Source of the DNA: Deinococcus sp. KSM4-11 | Lineage (GTDB): Bacteria; Deinococcota; Deinococci; Deinococcales; Deinococcaceae | Direction: 5' to 3' | DNA: 64,000 bases | Assembly (NCBI RefSeq): GCF_004801415.1 | Contig: NZ_SSNX01000001.1 | Location: 124,001 to 188,000, forward strand | Shown: positions 1-8,706 of the stretch, one piece after another | Layout of the letters: each line of letters opens with the position of its first letter | Numbering within the stretch: the stretch's first letter is position 1 | Position numbers and translations under genes: made by a program | The notes under the pieces: model-generated | Seen by the model: the letters and a program-made list of their open reading frames with translations, nothing else | The model's database searches: none | What the model was told of the DNA's origin: nothing

Positions 1-303
1 GACCACCACGGCGGCCAGCCTATGAAGTTCAGCACCGACAGCCCGTACATCCGCGCCGCCAACCGCGCCCTGAAGCGCGTGTACGGCCGCGACGCGGTGT
101 TCGCGCGCACGGGGGGCAGCATTCCCATCGTGGCCTCCTTCGCGGATATCCTGCACACCGAGGTGCTGTTTGTTGATCTGGGCCTGAACGAGGACGCTCC
201 GCACAGTCCGAACGAGAGTTTCGCCGTGCAGGACTTCGAGAACGGCATCCTGACCAGTGCCTACCTGCTTCAGGAACTCGGCGCGGATCCGGACCGCGCG
301 TAA
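1..303 (+). CDS. M20-family dipeptidase/aminoacylase, C-terminal part
   Basis: The reading frame is open from base 1, so only the last 100 residues are present. The segment HHGGQP near the window edge, then an ARTGGSIPI stretch and a tail with [10 protein letters not shown], match the end of M20 zinc metallopeptidases, where the late catalytic-domain histidine belongs to an H-(S/A)-P-N-E motif. These cytosolic enzymes use a two-metal centre to hydrolyse dipeptides or acyl-amino acids. The catalytic N-terminal part lies outside the window, so the substrate cannot be judged. purN follows after one base, suggesting co-transcription. Confidence 0.85.
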   Translation, partial: DHHGGQPMKFSTDSPYIRAANRALKRVYGRDAVFARTGGSIPIVASFADILHTEVLFVDLGLNEDAPHSPNESFAVQDFENGILTSAYLLQELGADPDRA

Positions 304-304
304 C

Positions 305-895
305 GTGCGGCTGGGCTTTCTCGCCTCGCACGGCGGCAGCGCCGCGCGGCACCTGACGGCCGCGTGCCAGGACGGGCGGCTGGACGCCACGGCCGCCGTG
401 CTGATCAGCAACAACAGCCGCTCGCCCGCCCTGGCTTGGGCGCAGGGGGCGGGCCTCAGCACCGCGCACCTGAGCAGCGCGACCCATCCCGATCCGGACG
501 ACCTCGACCGCGCCATCCTGGATGTTCTGACCGCCGCGGGCGCCGATACCCTCGTCCTCAGCGGATATATGCGCGAACTCGGGCCGCGCGTGCTGGGCCA
601 CTACGCGGGGCGGGTCGTGAACATCCACCCCAGCCTGCTGCCCCGTCACGGCGGCCGGGGCATGTACGGTGACCGCGTGCACGAGGCCGTGCTGGCCGCC
701 GGAGACTCCGAATCCGGCGCGACCGTGCACCTGGTCACGCAGGGCATCGACGAGGGGCCGGTGCTGGCCCAGGCGAGGGTGCCCGTCCTGCCCGGCGACA
801 CGCTGGACACCTTGAAGGCACGCGTGCAAGTGGTCGAGGGCGACCTGATGCTGCGGGCTGTGCGTGATCTCGCAACGCGGGTGTCGGGCGCGTGA
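305..895 (+). CDS. purN: phosphoribosylglycinamide formyltransferase
   Basis: Transfers the formyl group of 10-formyl-THF to GAR, the third step of purine biosynthesis, in the cytosol. The 196-residue product is of family length. The active-site asparagine-histidine pair is in [13 protein letters not shown], and the catalytic aspartate is in TQGIDEGPV. The frame stays open upstream into the peptidase gene, but a GTG at 305, one base after the peptidase stop, gives a start [13 protein letters not shown] that matches the first beta strand of PurN. The last four bases (GTGA) overlap the next gene, so the three genes form a tight operon. Confidence 0.9.
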   Translation: MRLGFLASHGGSAARHLTAACQDGRLDATAAVLISNNSRSPALAWAQGAGLSTAHLSSATHPDPDDLDRAILDVLTAAGADTLVLSGYMRELGPRVLGHYAGRVVNIHPSLLPRHGGRGMYGDRVHEAVLAAGDSESGATVHLVTQGIDEGPVLAQARVPVLPGDTLDTLKARVQVVEGDLMLRAVRDLATRVSGA

Positions 896-1455
896 AACGC
901 AAGGTCTTCGATCTGCGCTCCTGGGGCCGTGTGGCGCGGCACACGCAGACGGTGCTGACCCTGCCGGGCTACGTGATCGTGGACTTCGAGGCGCACGAGG
1001 TCACCCGGCCGCTGGACGTGGATTTCGGTGGCCGCCCCCTGCGCGTGCTGGACGTCGGGTACCGCTGGGTGCGCTTCCATCCGACCGGCAGCGGGGAGGG
1101 AACGCTGGGCAGCGCCCTGACCGCGCAGCTGGACGCCTCCGGCCAGCCCGTGCAGGTGTACGTGGACATCCACCTGGGTGAGGGCGTCGGCGAGGACGGT
1201 CTGCCGTGGACGGACGACGCGTACCTGGACGTGATCGGAAACTGGCATGTGGAGGATGGGCAGGGCGCCCGCGTGACCGAGGCGCACGTCATCGACGCTG
1301 AGGATCTGGCGGCGGCCGTGCGCGAGGGAAGGGCCACCCCGCAGCAGGCGCGGGCCGTGTGGGCGCGAGCGGAGCAGGTGAGCGCGGAACTGCTGGCGGA
1401 CACCTATGCGCCGCTGGACGTGCTGCGGCGGTACCTGAGCGATCCATACACCTGA
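892..1455 (+). CDS. DUF402 (FomD-like) domain protein
   Basis: A 187-residue cytosolic protein that starts with GTG inside the purN stop (GTGA), indicating translational coupling. A central beta-rich region (roughly residues 75-135) contains YVDIHLGEG followed by [13 protein letters not shown]. This resembles the DUF402/FomD fold, whose characterised member hydrolyses a cytidylylated phosphonate. The D-x-x-L-D-V pattern is typical of the metal and phosphate site. A purine gene upstream is compatible with a nucleotide-related role, but no specific reaction can be assigned. Confidence 0.75.
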   Translation: MKRKVFDLRSWGRVARHTQTVLTLPGYVIVDFEAHEVTRPLDVDFGGRPLRVLDVGYRWVRFHPTGSGEGTLGSALTAQLDASGQPVQVYVDIHLGEGVGEDGLPWTDDAYLDVIGNWHVEDGQGARVTEAHVIDAEDLAAAVREGRATPQQARAVWARAEQVSAELLADTYAPLDVLRRYLSDPYT

Positions 1456-1513
1456 TCTCGGTGGGCGGCGCGCCCTGTAGACTTGGACTCAGTTCAAGTT
1501 CCGGAGGTTCGCC

Positions 1514-2002
1514 ATGTCCGAGTCCCGTACCCTGCCCGCCCCCGCCGTCACGGCCGTCCAGCACGCGCTGCACGCCATCCCCATGAACGCCACGGTGGGC
1601 GTGCGGATCACCGATGTCGGCGTGGGCTGGGCCACCGGGGAATGCCCGGACACGGCGGCCTACCGCAACCACCTGGGCACCATCCACGCTGGAGCGCAGT
1701 TCCTGCTGGCCGAGGCGGTGAGCGGCGCGGCCTTTGCCGGGGCCTTCGCGGTGCAGCTGGCGCAGGCTGTCCCGCTGATCGAGAAGCTGGAAACGCATTA
1801 TGTGGGGCGTGCAGTGGGCAGCATCACGGCCCGCGCGGAGATCGAGCTGGCCAGCATCGCGGTCGCGCATGCCACCTATGCGGCGGACGGCAAGGCCCGC
1901 CTGATCGTGAAGGTGACCGTGCAGGACGCGGAAAACAAGGATGTGATGCGGGCGGTCGCCCGCTGGTACCTGCGCTCGATGGCGTCCCTGCGCGCAAATT
2001 AA
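1514..2002 (+). CDS. hotdog-fold thioesterase-like protein (DUF4442/PaaI type)
   Basis: A 162-residue protein with the hotdog pattern: a helix-like segment NHLGTIHAGAQFLLAEAVSG (about residues 54-73) carries the HxG-A motif of PaaI-like thioesterases, and a following strand has ETHYVGRAVG. Such proteins hydrolyse acyl-CoA or act as acyl carriers in the cytosol. The start is well supported: GGAGG lies nine bases before ATG 1514, and a -10-like TAGACT is at 1478-1483. Unlike many neighbours it therefore has a leader and a Shine-Dalgarno site. The substrate is unknown. Confidence 0.75.
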   Translation: MSESRTLPAPAVTAVQHALHAIPMNATVGVRITDVGVGWATGECPDTAAYRNHLGTIHAGAQFLLAEAVSGAAFAGAFAVQLAQAVPLIEKLETHYVGRAVGSITARAEIELASIAVAHATYAADGKARLIVKVTVQDAENKDVMRAVARWYLRSMASLRAN

Positions 2003-2026
2003 GACACAGAGCCCTGAAAAATGCTT

Positions 2027-2032
2027 TAGCCT
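2027..2032 (+). promoter_or_regulatory. -10 box of leaderless promoter for methylmalonyl-CoA epimerase gene
   Basis: TAGCCT lies six bases before ATG 2039 and there is no Shine-Dalgarno in between, so transcription should begin at or next to the start codon. Confidence 0.55.
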
Positions 2033-2038
2033 GCGCTC

Positions 2039-2485
2039 ATGCCGGTCACGCAGCTCGACCACGTCGCCATCGCCACCCCGGATCTCGACGAGGGCAGCGC
2101 CCCGTACAGGGCACTGGGCCTGCACCCCGAAGGGCCCGATGAAGACGTCGAGACCCAGGGCGTGCGCGTGCGGGCCTTTCAGGTCGGCGACACGCTGATC
2201 GAACTGCTGATGCCCACCCGCCCGGACAGCCCCATTGCCGCGTACCTGGAGAAACGCGGCCCCGGCCTGCACCACACCGCCTACCGCGTGACCGACCTGG
2301 ACGCCGAGATGGCCAGCCTGCAGGGCCAGGGAGGCCGCTTCCTGGGTGACCGGCCAACACCCGGCCGGGCCGGAACGCGCGTGACCTTCCTGCACCCGAA
2401 ATGGGGCCAGGGCACGCTGATCGAACTCGTCGAGCATCCCGCCGACCGGACGACCGGAACCGCGCCGGCTGGAGCCCCCCAGTGA
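2039..2485 (+). CDS. mce: methylmalonyl-CoA epimerase
   Basis: A 148-residue VOC-fold protein. It interconverts (2R)- and (2S)-methylmalonyl-CoA in propionyl-CoA catabolism. Family marks are the opening QLDHVAIATPDLD with the first metal histidine, a glutamate in DTLIELLMPT, GPGLHHTAYRV with the second histidine, and the terminal GTLIELVEH with the last metal glutamate. The length is normal. The GTG of the next gene overlaps its stop. No methylmalonyl-CoA mutase gene is seen nearby. Confidence 0.88.
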   Translation: MPVTQLDHVAIATPDLDEGSAPYRALGLHPEGPDEDVETQGVRVRAFQVGDTLIELLMPTRPDSPIAAYLEKRGPGLHHTAYRVTDLDAEMASLQGQGGRFLGDRPTPGRAGTRVTFLHPKWGQGTLIELVEHPADRTTGTAPAGAPQ

Positions 2486-2856
2486 CCCGAAACTGCGGCC
2501 GCTGGTACCTGACGGCCCTCGCGCTGCTCGGCCTGGACGGGCACCTGTCGACGGCCGGACTGCTGGGTGGCCTGCCAGACCGGGCGCTGCACCTGCTGCT
2601 GCTGGCCCTGCTGGGCTTCGCGCTGACGCGCGCGGCCGGGCGGCGGGGCTGGCCGCTGGCCCTGTGCGCGTGGTGGAGCGCGGCCCTGCAATGGCACTTG
2701 GCCTTCGTGCCAGGTCACGAGGTCGGCGTGAACGTCTGGCTGCCCGACGTGCTGGCCGCGTCGCTGGGAGGATGGCTGGTGGCGCGGCCCGCGCGCGCCG
2801 CGTCCAGGGCGAACAAGGGCCGACCGGTTGCAGTTTTGTCAGAGTTCTCACGCTAG
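2482..2856 (+). CDS. small VanZ-like membrane protein
   Basis: A 124-residue, very hydrophobic protein starting with GTG inside the mce stop (GTGA). Three to four membrane segments are visible: residues about 8-25, 34-52, 56-75 and 88-105. The D-x-x-L-H-x-L-L-L-A-L-L-G pattern in the first half and a late LPDVLAASLGGWL resemble VanZ-like proteins, in which DxxxNxxG closes the last helix. VanZ itself is linked to teicoplanin resistance, but most relatives are uncharacterised. Assignment rests on pattern only. Confidence 0.6.
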   Translation: MTRNCGRWYLTALALLGLDGHLSTAGLLGGLPDRALHLLLLALLGFALTRAAGRRGWPLALCAWWSAALQWHLAFVPGHEVGVNVWLPDVLAASLGGWLVARPARAASRANKGRPVAVLSEFSR

Positions 2857-2859
2857 GCT
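2854..2859 (+). promoter_or_regulatory. -10 box of leaderless promoter for the MoxR gene
   Basis: TAGGCT lies seven bases before ATG 2867 with no Shine-Dalgarno between. It sits within the 3' end of the preceding membrane-protein gene. Confidence 0.55.
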
Positions 2860-2866
2860 GCGCTCG

Positions 2867-3820
2867 ATGACCGCCGTGACCTCCGCCCACTCCCCGGTTG
2901 GTCACCACGCGTCCCTGCTGAGCACCGTCCTCGCGCAGCTCGACCAGGTGATCCTGGGCAAACCCGGACAAGTGCGACTGGCCCTGGCCTGCCTGCTCGC
3001 GCGCGGGCACCTGCTGATCGAGGATCAGCCGGGGGTGGGGAAGACCACGCTTGCCCACGCCCTGGCGCGCACGGCCGGCCTGCACTTCCGGCGCGTGCAG
3101 TTCACGGCGGATCTGCTCCCCGCCGACCTGACCGGAGTCAGCGTGTGGGACGCCGCCGCCTCTACCTTCCGCTTCCATGAAGGCCCGGTCTTCAGCGAGG
3201 TGCTGCTTGCCGACGAGATCAACCGCGCCACCCCCCGCACCCAGGGCGCGCTGCTGGAAGCCATGGAGGAAGGACAGGTGTCCGAGGGCGGGATCACGCG
3301 CCTGCTGCCGCGCCCGTTCTTCGTGATCGCCACGCAGAACCCGGCCGCGTTCGTGGGCACGTCCCCGCTGCCTGAAGCGCAACTCGACCGGTTCCTGATG
3401 ACCGTCACGCTCGGCTACCCGGATCCGGCCGCCGAACGGCAACTGCTGGAAACGGGGGGCCGCAGCGTGACCGTGCGCGACCTGCCACCGGTGCTGGACG
3501 CCCCCACGCTGCTCCGCATGCAGGCCGAAGTCGATCACGTGTACGCCGCCGCGCCGCTGCTGGATTACCTGCAGCTGCTGGCCCGCGCCACGCGCCAGCA
3601 TCCGGCCTTCACGGCGGGCCTCAGCCCGCGCGCCCTGCTGGCCCTGCTGGCGGCGTCGCGGGCGTGGGCGTACCTGCACGGCCGGAGCATGGTGCTGCCC
3701 GAGGACGTGCAGGCCGTGTTTCCGGCCCAGGCGGCCCACCGCCTGCCGCTGCGCGAAGGGCACGCGCACGACCTGCCCGCCCTGCTGCGCGGCGTGCTGA
3801 TCGACACGCCGATTCCCTGA
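2867..3820 (+). CDS. MoxR-type AAA+ ATPase
   Basis: A 317-residue AAA+ chaperone-like ATPase. Walker A is QPGVGKTT (about residues 53-60), Walker B is VLLADEINRA, sensor 1 is in VIATQNP, and LPEAQLDRF is the MoxR signature. MoxR proteins act with a DUF58 protein and often a VWA or transglutaminase protein to assemble or activate envelope complexes. Here the partner follows after 11 bp. The frame is open to 2828, but ATG 2867 directly follows a -10 box and gives the usual N-terminus, so it is preferred. Confidence 0.92.
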   Translation: MTAVTSAHSPVGHHASLLSTVLAQLDQVILGKPGQVRLALACLLARGHLLIEDQPGVGKTTLAHALARTAGLHFRRVQFTADLLPADLTGVSVWDAAASTFRFHEGPVFSEVLLADEINRATPRTQGALLEAMEEGQVSEGGITRLLPRPFFVIATQNPAAFVGTSPLPEAQLDRFLMTVTLGYPDPAAERQLLETGGRSVTVRDLPPVLDAPTLLRMQAEVDHVYAAAPLLDYLQLLARATRQHPAFTAGLSPRALLALLAASRAWAYLHGRSMVLPEDVQAVFPAQAAHRLPLREGHAHDLPALLRGVLIDTPIP

Positions 3821-3831
3821 CCCGCTCCGTC

Positions 3832-6750
3832 ATGGCCGCTCCCAGCCGCACTGACCTTCGCGCCGTCTTCACGCCCGGCCGGCCGGTGGGGGTGCGGCTG
3901 GGCCTCACGCAGTTCGGCACGTCGTACCTGCTGCTGGTCATGCTCACTCTGATCGGCTGCGTGAACTACGACCTCAGCCTCGGCTACGGCCTGACCTTCC
4001 TGCTGGCGGGCGTCTGGGCGGTCGCGGCTGGGCAGGCCATGCGCGCCGCCCGCCGCCTGAACGTCCGCGTGAGCCCGCCCCAGGCGAGCGTGGCGGGCGG
4101 CGAGGCCGTGTACACCGTGCAGGTGGGCGCGCCCGACCGGGACATTCCGCTGGCCGTGATCGTCACGACCTCCCAGGGAGACACGCGCTACGTGAACGCG
4201 CGCGTGCAGGCTGGAGAAGCGCGCACCATCGGGGTGGCGGTGCCCGCCCGCGTGCGCGGCCGCCTGACCCTGACCTCCGTGCGGGTGGGGGCGCTCGATC
4301 CGCTGGCGATCTGGCAGGCCACCCTCCGCCCGGTGCCCGCCGCCGGCGAGGCCTGGGACGTGACGGTGCAGCCCACTCCGGAAGCGGCTCCTCCACCGTT
4401 CCCGGCGCGGGTGGACGTCGGTGGGGGTGATGGGACACGGCGCACCCGAGGGGATCAGGAGTTCGCGAGCCTGCGCCCCTACGTGCCCGGCGATTCGCCC
4501 CGACAGGTGTCGTGGCGCCACGTGGCCCGCACGGGCACCCTGCTGACCCGCGAGACGGACGCTCCACTGGGCTCCGCCGTACACCTCGACTGGCACGATA
4601 CGGCCGGCGCCGGTTCCACCGAAGACCGCCTGTCCCGCCTGGCCGCGTGGATCGCGGGACTGCGCGCGTCCGGGCACGCGTTCTCGCTGAACCTGCCCGG
4701 CCAGTCGCTGGCGGCCGGTACCGGGGAAGCGCACGCGACCCAAGCGCTGGACGCCCTGGCCCGCGTGACCCCGTTGCCGGACGCTCCGGCGGGCAAGGTC
4801 GGCCGCACGTCGGCTCCTGTGGGCCTGAACGCCTTCGCCATGCGCTCCACCCTGATCGCCCTGGCCTTCGCGCTGGCACCCGCCGTTCTGCGCGAACCCG
4901 TGTGGATCACCGCCCTCATCGCCGGTCTGCTGGTGCACACCGACTGGCGGGTGCACCGTGCGCGCGCGCCCATCCCCACGTGGGTGCTGGGTGTGGTCGC
5001 TGGGATCAGCGCCGCGCTGCTGGCGGGCAGTTACGGCACCCTGCTGGGCCGCGACGCGGGTACGGCCCTGCTGGCCCTGCTGGCCGCCCTCAAGACCGCC
5101 GAGAGCCGCACCCGCCGCGACGCGAACCTGCTGATCCTGCTGGCCCTGTTCGTGGCGAGTACCCACTACTTCTTCGGCCAGGGGCCGCTGACCGCGCTGC
5201 ACTCGGTGCTGGCCGCGTGGACGCTGCTGGCCGCCGCCGCCCGCTGGACCGTGACCGCGCCGGACGAACCCCCGCTCACCGAGAACCGCAGCGCCGTGCA
5301 GGCCGGCATGGCCCTGGCCCTGGCAATTCCTCTGGCCCTCACGCTGTTCGTGCTGTTTCCCCGCCCCTCCGGGCCGCTGTGGCACCTGGCAGTCCAGGGC
5401 AAGGCGTCGACCGGACTGGCCAGCGAGATCACGGCGGGTGAGTACAGCGACCTCGCGCAGAACCGTGCGGTGGCCTTCCGCGCGGACTTCCAGGGGCCGG
5501 TGCCGCCCGCCTCCGAACGCTACTGGCGCGGCCCGGTCTACGAGGCCTACGACGGGCAGCGCTGGACGCAGATCCGGCAGAGCAGTGCGTCGGCCAGCGT
5601 GGACTTCAGCGGGCCCTCCTGGACGTACACCATGACCATGGAACCGAGCAGCAGTCCGTGGCTGCCCGTGATCGACGCACCCGCCACCCTGCCCGCCGGC
5701 ACCTTCATGACCACGAACTTCCAGGCGTACATGCTGCGGCCCCCCAGCACCCGCGAGCGCGTGACCGTGCAGAGCCGCGTGGCGCGCCTGGGCGTGCGTG
5801 AGTACGACGAGCGCCTGCGCTTCGACCAGACGCTCCCCGCCGGAGAAAGCCCGCGTGCCGTGGCCCTGGCCGCCAGCTGGAAGACGCTGGAACCCGAGGA
5901 TCGCGTCCGCGCCGCCCTGAGCTTCTTCGGCCAGGGGGGCTTCACCTATACACTCTCGCCGCCCACCCTGCCCCGTCACGACCGGGTGGACGCCTTCCTG
6001 TGGGGCTCGAAGCAGGGCTTCTGCGAACACTACGCCAGCGCGTTCACCTTCCTGATGCGCGCCGCCGGGATTCCTGCCCGGATCGTGGGCGGGTACCTGG
6101 GCGGGGAACTCAACCCGGACGGCGGGTACCTGATCGTCCGGCAGCAGGACGCGCACGCCTGGAGCGAGGTGTGGCTCGCCGGTCAGGGCTGGGTGCGCGT
6201 GGATCCCACGGCCCTGATCGCCCCGGCCCGAGTGAATGCGGGGGTGCAGACCGCGCTGGGCAGCCCGCAGGCCACGGCCGCTCCCGCCCCCACCGCCCTG
6301 GAACGCATGCGGCTGCGCCTGGACTCTATCCAGAACCGCTGGGACGATCTGGTCATCGGCTACGGCGACGAGCAGCAACAGACCCTGCTGACCCGCGCCG
6401 GGCTGGGCAGCGTGGGCGGCGCCCGGTACCTCGTTGCGGTGCTGGCGCTGGTGACGCTGGCCCTGCTCCCGGCCGCCCTGTGGCGACGCCGCGCCACCCG
6501 ACCCCGCGATCCGGCGGCCCGCGCCCTGCACGACCTGACCGTGCGTCTGCATCTGCCCCGCCATCCCGGCGAGACCCCCACGGCCTACGCGGAGCGCGCC
6601 CGGAGCCTGTGGCCGTCCCTCGCCCCGGCCCTGGACGCTGTGGTGCAGGCCTACCACGCGGCCCGCTACGCTCCGGGTGACGGGGGCGACCCGCAGGTCG
6701 CGCTGCGGGCTGCCGTCCGGCGTGTCCGGCGGCCTCCCCGCTCAACCTGA
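3832..6750 (+). CDS. fused DUF58 and TgpA-type transglutaminase membrane protein
   Basis: A 972-residue protein in which two normally separate genes of the MoxR locus are joined. Residues about 1-300 form a DUF58 protein: two membrane segments, a beta-rich domain, and the signature DQEFASLRPYVPGDSPRQV (about residues 205-225). Residues about 320-540 are multi-pass membrane (DUF3488). A soluble domain follows, then a transglutaminase core with Cys731 in GFCEHY, His775 in DAHAWSEVW and Asp791 in VRVDPT. A further membrane helix near residue 870 and a cytosolic DUF4129-like tail close the protein. The frame extends upstream into moxR, but ATG 3832 fits the DUF58 start. The catalytic triad is complete. 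Confidence 0.9.
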   Translation: MAAPSRTDLRAVFTPGRPVGVRLGLTQFGTSYLLLVMLTLIGCVNYDLSLGYGLTFLLAGVWAVAAGQAMRAARRLNVRVSPPQASVAGGEAVYTVQVGAPDRDIPLAVIVTTSQGDTRYVNARVQAGEARTIGVAVPARVRGRLTLTSVRVGALDPLAIWQATLRPVPAAGEAWDVTVQPTPEAAPPPFPARVDVGGGDGTRRTRGDQEFASLRPYVPGDSPRQVSWRHVARTGTLLTRETDAPLGSAVHLDWHDTAGAGSTEDRLSRLAAWIAGLRASGHAFSLNLPGQSLAAGTGEAHATQALDALARVTPLPDAPAGKVGRTSAPVGLNAFAMRSTLIALAFALAPAVLREPVWITALIAGLLVHTDWRVHRARAPIPTWVLGVVAGISAALLAGSYGTLLGRDAGTALLALLAALKTAESRTRRDANLLILLALFVASTHYFFGQGPLTALHSVLAAWTLLAAAARWTVTAPDEPPLTENRSAVQAGMALALAIPLALTLFVLFPRPSGPLWHLAVQGKASTGLASEITAGEYSDLAQNRAVAFRADFQGPVPPASERYWRGPVYEAYDGQRWTQIRQSSASASVDFSGPSWTYTMTMEPSSSPWLPVIDAPATLPAGTFMTTNFQAYMLRPPSTRERVTVQSRVARLGVREYDERLRFDQTLPAGESPRAVALAASWKTLEPEDRVRAALSFFGQGGFTYTLSPPTLPRHDRVDAFLWGSKQGFCEHYASAFTFLMRAAGIPARIVGGYLGGELNPDGGYLIVRQQDAHAWSEVWLAGQGWVRVDPTALIAPARVNAGVQTALGSPQATAAPAPTALERMRLRLDSIQNRWDDLVIGYGDEQQQTLLTRAGLGSVGGARYLVAVLALVTLALLPAALWRRRATRPRDPAARALHDLTVRLHLPRHPGETPTAYAERARSLWPSLAPALDAVVQAYHAARYAPGDGGDPQVALRAAVRRVRRPPRST

Positions 6751-6791
6751 GTCCTGCCCACCTGCTTCCAGTTCCGAACGCCCACATCCCG

Positions 6792-6797
6792 TAGCAT
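6792..6797 (+). promoter_or_regulatory. -10 box of leaderless promoter
   Basis: TAGCAT lies six bases before GTG 6804 and there is no ribosome-binding site, which supports GTG as both start codon and transcript 5' end. Confidence 0.5.
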
Positions 6798-6803
6798 GGG
6801 TGC

Positions 6804-7298
6804 GTGAACGTACCGCGCGTCTTCCTATCCGTGATCGCCGGGTGCTCGGCCGCGTTGATCGCCTACGCGGCGGCCTTCGTGCGGGGTGACCTGGGCGGCG
6901 TCATGACCTACCTGCACGCCCGCGCCGCGCTGCGCCACCTGCGTGAGGGAGGCGCGGGCCCAGCCGCCATCCAGGCTGCCCGCGAGCACCTCCAGGCGGT
7001 CGGAACCCAGGTGGCCGATCCGGCCCTCGCGGCGCGGCTGATTCCCGTGGCCCTGCTCGTGGCCGTGGTCGTGGGTGCGCTCGTCTGGCGGCTGTTCGAC
7101 CGGCAGTCGTCCCGCCCGGCCCTGAGCGCCCAGGAACGCATGGTGGAGCGGTTCGCGCGCCGCAACGGGGGGCGTTTCACGCTGGGTGACCTCAGCGAAC
7201 GGAGTCCGCTGACGGGTGAGCAGGCGCGCACCGTGACCGCCCGCATGGCTGACCTGGGCCGCCTGACCCGCGACGGCGAGACGTACCGTCTGTCATGA
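6804..7298 (+). CDS. membrane-anchored protein with C-terminal winged-helix-like domain
   Basis: A 164-residue protein not assigned to a named family. An N-terminal membrane helix (about residues 5-25) and a second at about 75-92 enclose an Ala/Arg-rich helical segment. The last 55 residues (LSAQERMVERFARRNGGRF..., then LTGEQARTVTARMADLGRL) look like a winged helix, so this may be a membrane-tethered regulator. It has its own leaderless promoter just after the transglutaminase gene. Confidence 0.6.
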   Translation: MNVPRVFLSVIAGCSAALIAYAAAFVRGDLGGVMTYLHARAALRHLREGGAGPAAIQAAREHLQAVGTQVADPALAARLIPVALLVAVVVGALVWRLFDRQSSRPALSAQERMVERFARRNGGRFTLGDLSERSPLTGEQARTVTARMADLGRLTRDGETYRLS

Positions 7299-7328
7299 GA
7301 GGCCGCCTGTCATGAGGAGCCGCGGGTC

Positions 7329-7718
7329 ATGACTCCCAACGACCTGGCCACGCTGCTCGACGAGGTGGATCACGATGCCTGGGAGAGCGTGCAGGCCGCC
7401 CTGGCCCGCATCGAGTGGCAGCCGCACCCGCGCGTGGGCTGGCTCACCACGCACCTGCGCGCCACGAAACACGAGTACTGGACGGTGATCGCGGCTGCGA
7501 CCGCCACCCCCGCCCCCCCGGACGACGCGGGCCTGACCCGCCTGATGGTGTGGGAGGTCGAGGCGTCGCGTGCCCTGCCACTGGCTTCACTGGACGCGCC
7601 GGTCGAGCACGCGGGCCGCTCCTTCACGGTGGCCGGCCTGCTGCGCCTGAACGCCCGCCACACCGCGTGGCATGCCGGGCAGATCGCGGCGCTGGCCCCT
7701 TCCGAACGCCGCGCCTGA
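7329..7718 (+). CDS. short DinB-like protein
   Basis: A 129-residue helical protein. HD-W near the N-terminus, a central T-K-HEYW, and a C-terminal NARHTAWHAGQIAAL fit the three-histidine metal site of DinB/YfiT proteins (H...HxGQI at the end). It is shorter than the usual 150-170 residues. Relatives include metal-dependent thiol-S-transferases and many stress-related proteins of unknown substrate, a family much expanded in Deinococcus. ATG 7329 follows a short gap after the preceding gene, with GGAGC close upstream. Confidence 0.65.
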   Translation: MTPNDLATLLDEVDHDAWESVQAALARIEWQPHPRVGWLTTHLRATKHEYWTVIAAATATPAPPDDAGLTRLMVWEVEASRALPLASLDAPVEHAGRSFTVAGLLRLNARHTAWHAGQIAALAPSERRA

Positions 7719-7719
7719 C

Positions 7720-8010
7720 ATGCCCCGCGAGCGGCCCTTCCTGACCGACCCCAGCCCACAGGGCGCAGCCCCGGCGGGCGCCGTCCCGGACGCGCTGTAC
7801 GACCTCGCCGTGAACCGGGCATGGCTGGTGGTGCGCGGCGTGGGCCGCCCGGACGCGCTGGCCGCGTGGCATGCCCGGACGCGCTTCGCGAGGCGGGTGC
7901 CGCTCGACGCGGTCAGGGCGTCTCTGGGTCTCCACCCCGGTTCCGGCGAGTGGCACTGGCAAGGTGGCCCCCAGGGTGCGTGGGTGCCGGGCCGCGCTCC
8001 GTTTCCGTGA
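7720..8010 (+). CDS. hypothetical 96-residue protein overlapping pcp convergently
   Basis: ATG 7720 follows the DinB-like stop by one base. The product has a plausible composition, including DALYDLAVNRAWLVVRGVGRPDA and two HxW motifs, but no recognised domain. Its last 98 bases overlap the 3' end of the convergent pcp gene, which is unusual. One of the two reading frames may end earlier in reality or be misassigned. Confidence 0.4.
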   Translation: MPRERPFLTDPSPQGAAPAGAVPDALYDLAVNRAWLVVRGVGRPDALAAWHARTRFARRVPLDAVRASLGLHPGSGEWHWQGGPQGAWVPGRAPFP

Positions 8011-8647
8011 CCTCCAGCGCCGCAGTGATGGTGCGGACGGCGACCTCCACGGCCCGCGTGATCTCGTCCTGCGGCAGGTAGGGCAGGGGAGGGCGGTCGC
8101 CGGGCCACGCCAGGGCCACCGCCGCGTTTGCGGGCACGTGCAGGAAGCCGCAGGGGACGTCCGCCCGCCCGGCCTGCGTCAGCCGGTGCCGCGCGTGGTA
8201 CAGCACGAAATTGCAGACGTACAGTCCGGCCGTGTTGCTGATGTGGCCGGGAATGCCCTCATCCCGCCACGCGGCCAGGAGGTCGCGCAGGGGCAGCGTG
8301 CTCAGGTACGCGGGCGGGGCGCCGTCGTCCGGACGGATGGGCGTATCCCGGTACACCTGCCCGGCGTTATCCGGAATGTCGAAGTCCATGACGTTCACGC
8401 CCACGCGTTCCAGCGTCATCTGCGGGCGACCGGCGGCCAGTCCGGTCATCAGCACGGCGTCCGGGCGGTGCGCGTCCAGCAGCGCATCCAGCGACCGTCC
8501 GGCGGCGTGGGGTTCCACCGGAAGCAGGGCCGAGATCACGCGCACTTCCCCGATCTCCAGGCCGCCCAAGGCTTGCGCGGCCCGCGCACTGGGATTGTCT
8601 GGATGCGTGTGGAAGGGCTCGAAGCCGGTGAGCAGCAGCGTGCGCAT
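7913..8647 (-). CDS. pcp: pyroglutamyl-peptidase I
   Basis: A cytosolic cysteine peptidase (C15) that removes N-terminal pyroglutamate from peptides. Signatures are MRTLLLTGFEPFHTHPDNPS at the start, a catalytic glutamate in the ERVGVNVMDFDIPD region, catalytic cysteine in NTAGLYVCNFVLY, and late histidine in GFLHVP. An upstream ATG exists at 8668, but ATG 8647 is exactly six bases after TATGCT and begins at the first beta strand. The 244-residue product carries a C-terminal tail of about 30 residues beyond the usual end; it overlaps the convergent ORF at 7720-8010. Confidence 0.88.
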   Translation of the reverse strand: MRTLLLTGFEPFHTHPDNPSARAAQALGGLEIGEVRVISALLPVEPHAAGRSLDALLDAHRPDAVLMTGLAAGRPQMTLERVGVNVMDFDIPDNAGQVYRDTPIRPDDGAPPAYLSTLPLRDLLAAWRDEGIPGHISNTAGLYVCNFVLYHARHRLTQAGRADVPCGFLHVPANAAVALAWPGDRPPLPYLPQDEITRAVEVAVRTITAALEVTETERGPAPTHPGGHLASATRRNRGGDPETP

Positions 8648-8653
8648 GCGCGG

Positions 8654-8659
8654 AGCATA
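8654..8659 (-). promoter_or_regulatory. -10 box of leaderless pcp promoter
   Basis: On the minus strand TATGCT is six bases before ATG 8647. With the mutM -10 at 8707 it forms a compact divergent promoter pair within 71 bp. Confidence 0.6.
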
Positions 8660-8706
8660 GCGGCCCAACCGTCACGTCGCACCCGGCAGCCCGGCTCCAC
8701 GCGGCC

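Noticed and set aside
3565..6657. Minus-strand open frame of over 1000 codons opposite the transglutaminase gene
   Set aside because: At this GC content long antisense frames are common. The product is Gly/Arg/Gln/His-rich with no domain, and the plus-strand gene has clear motifs.
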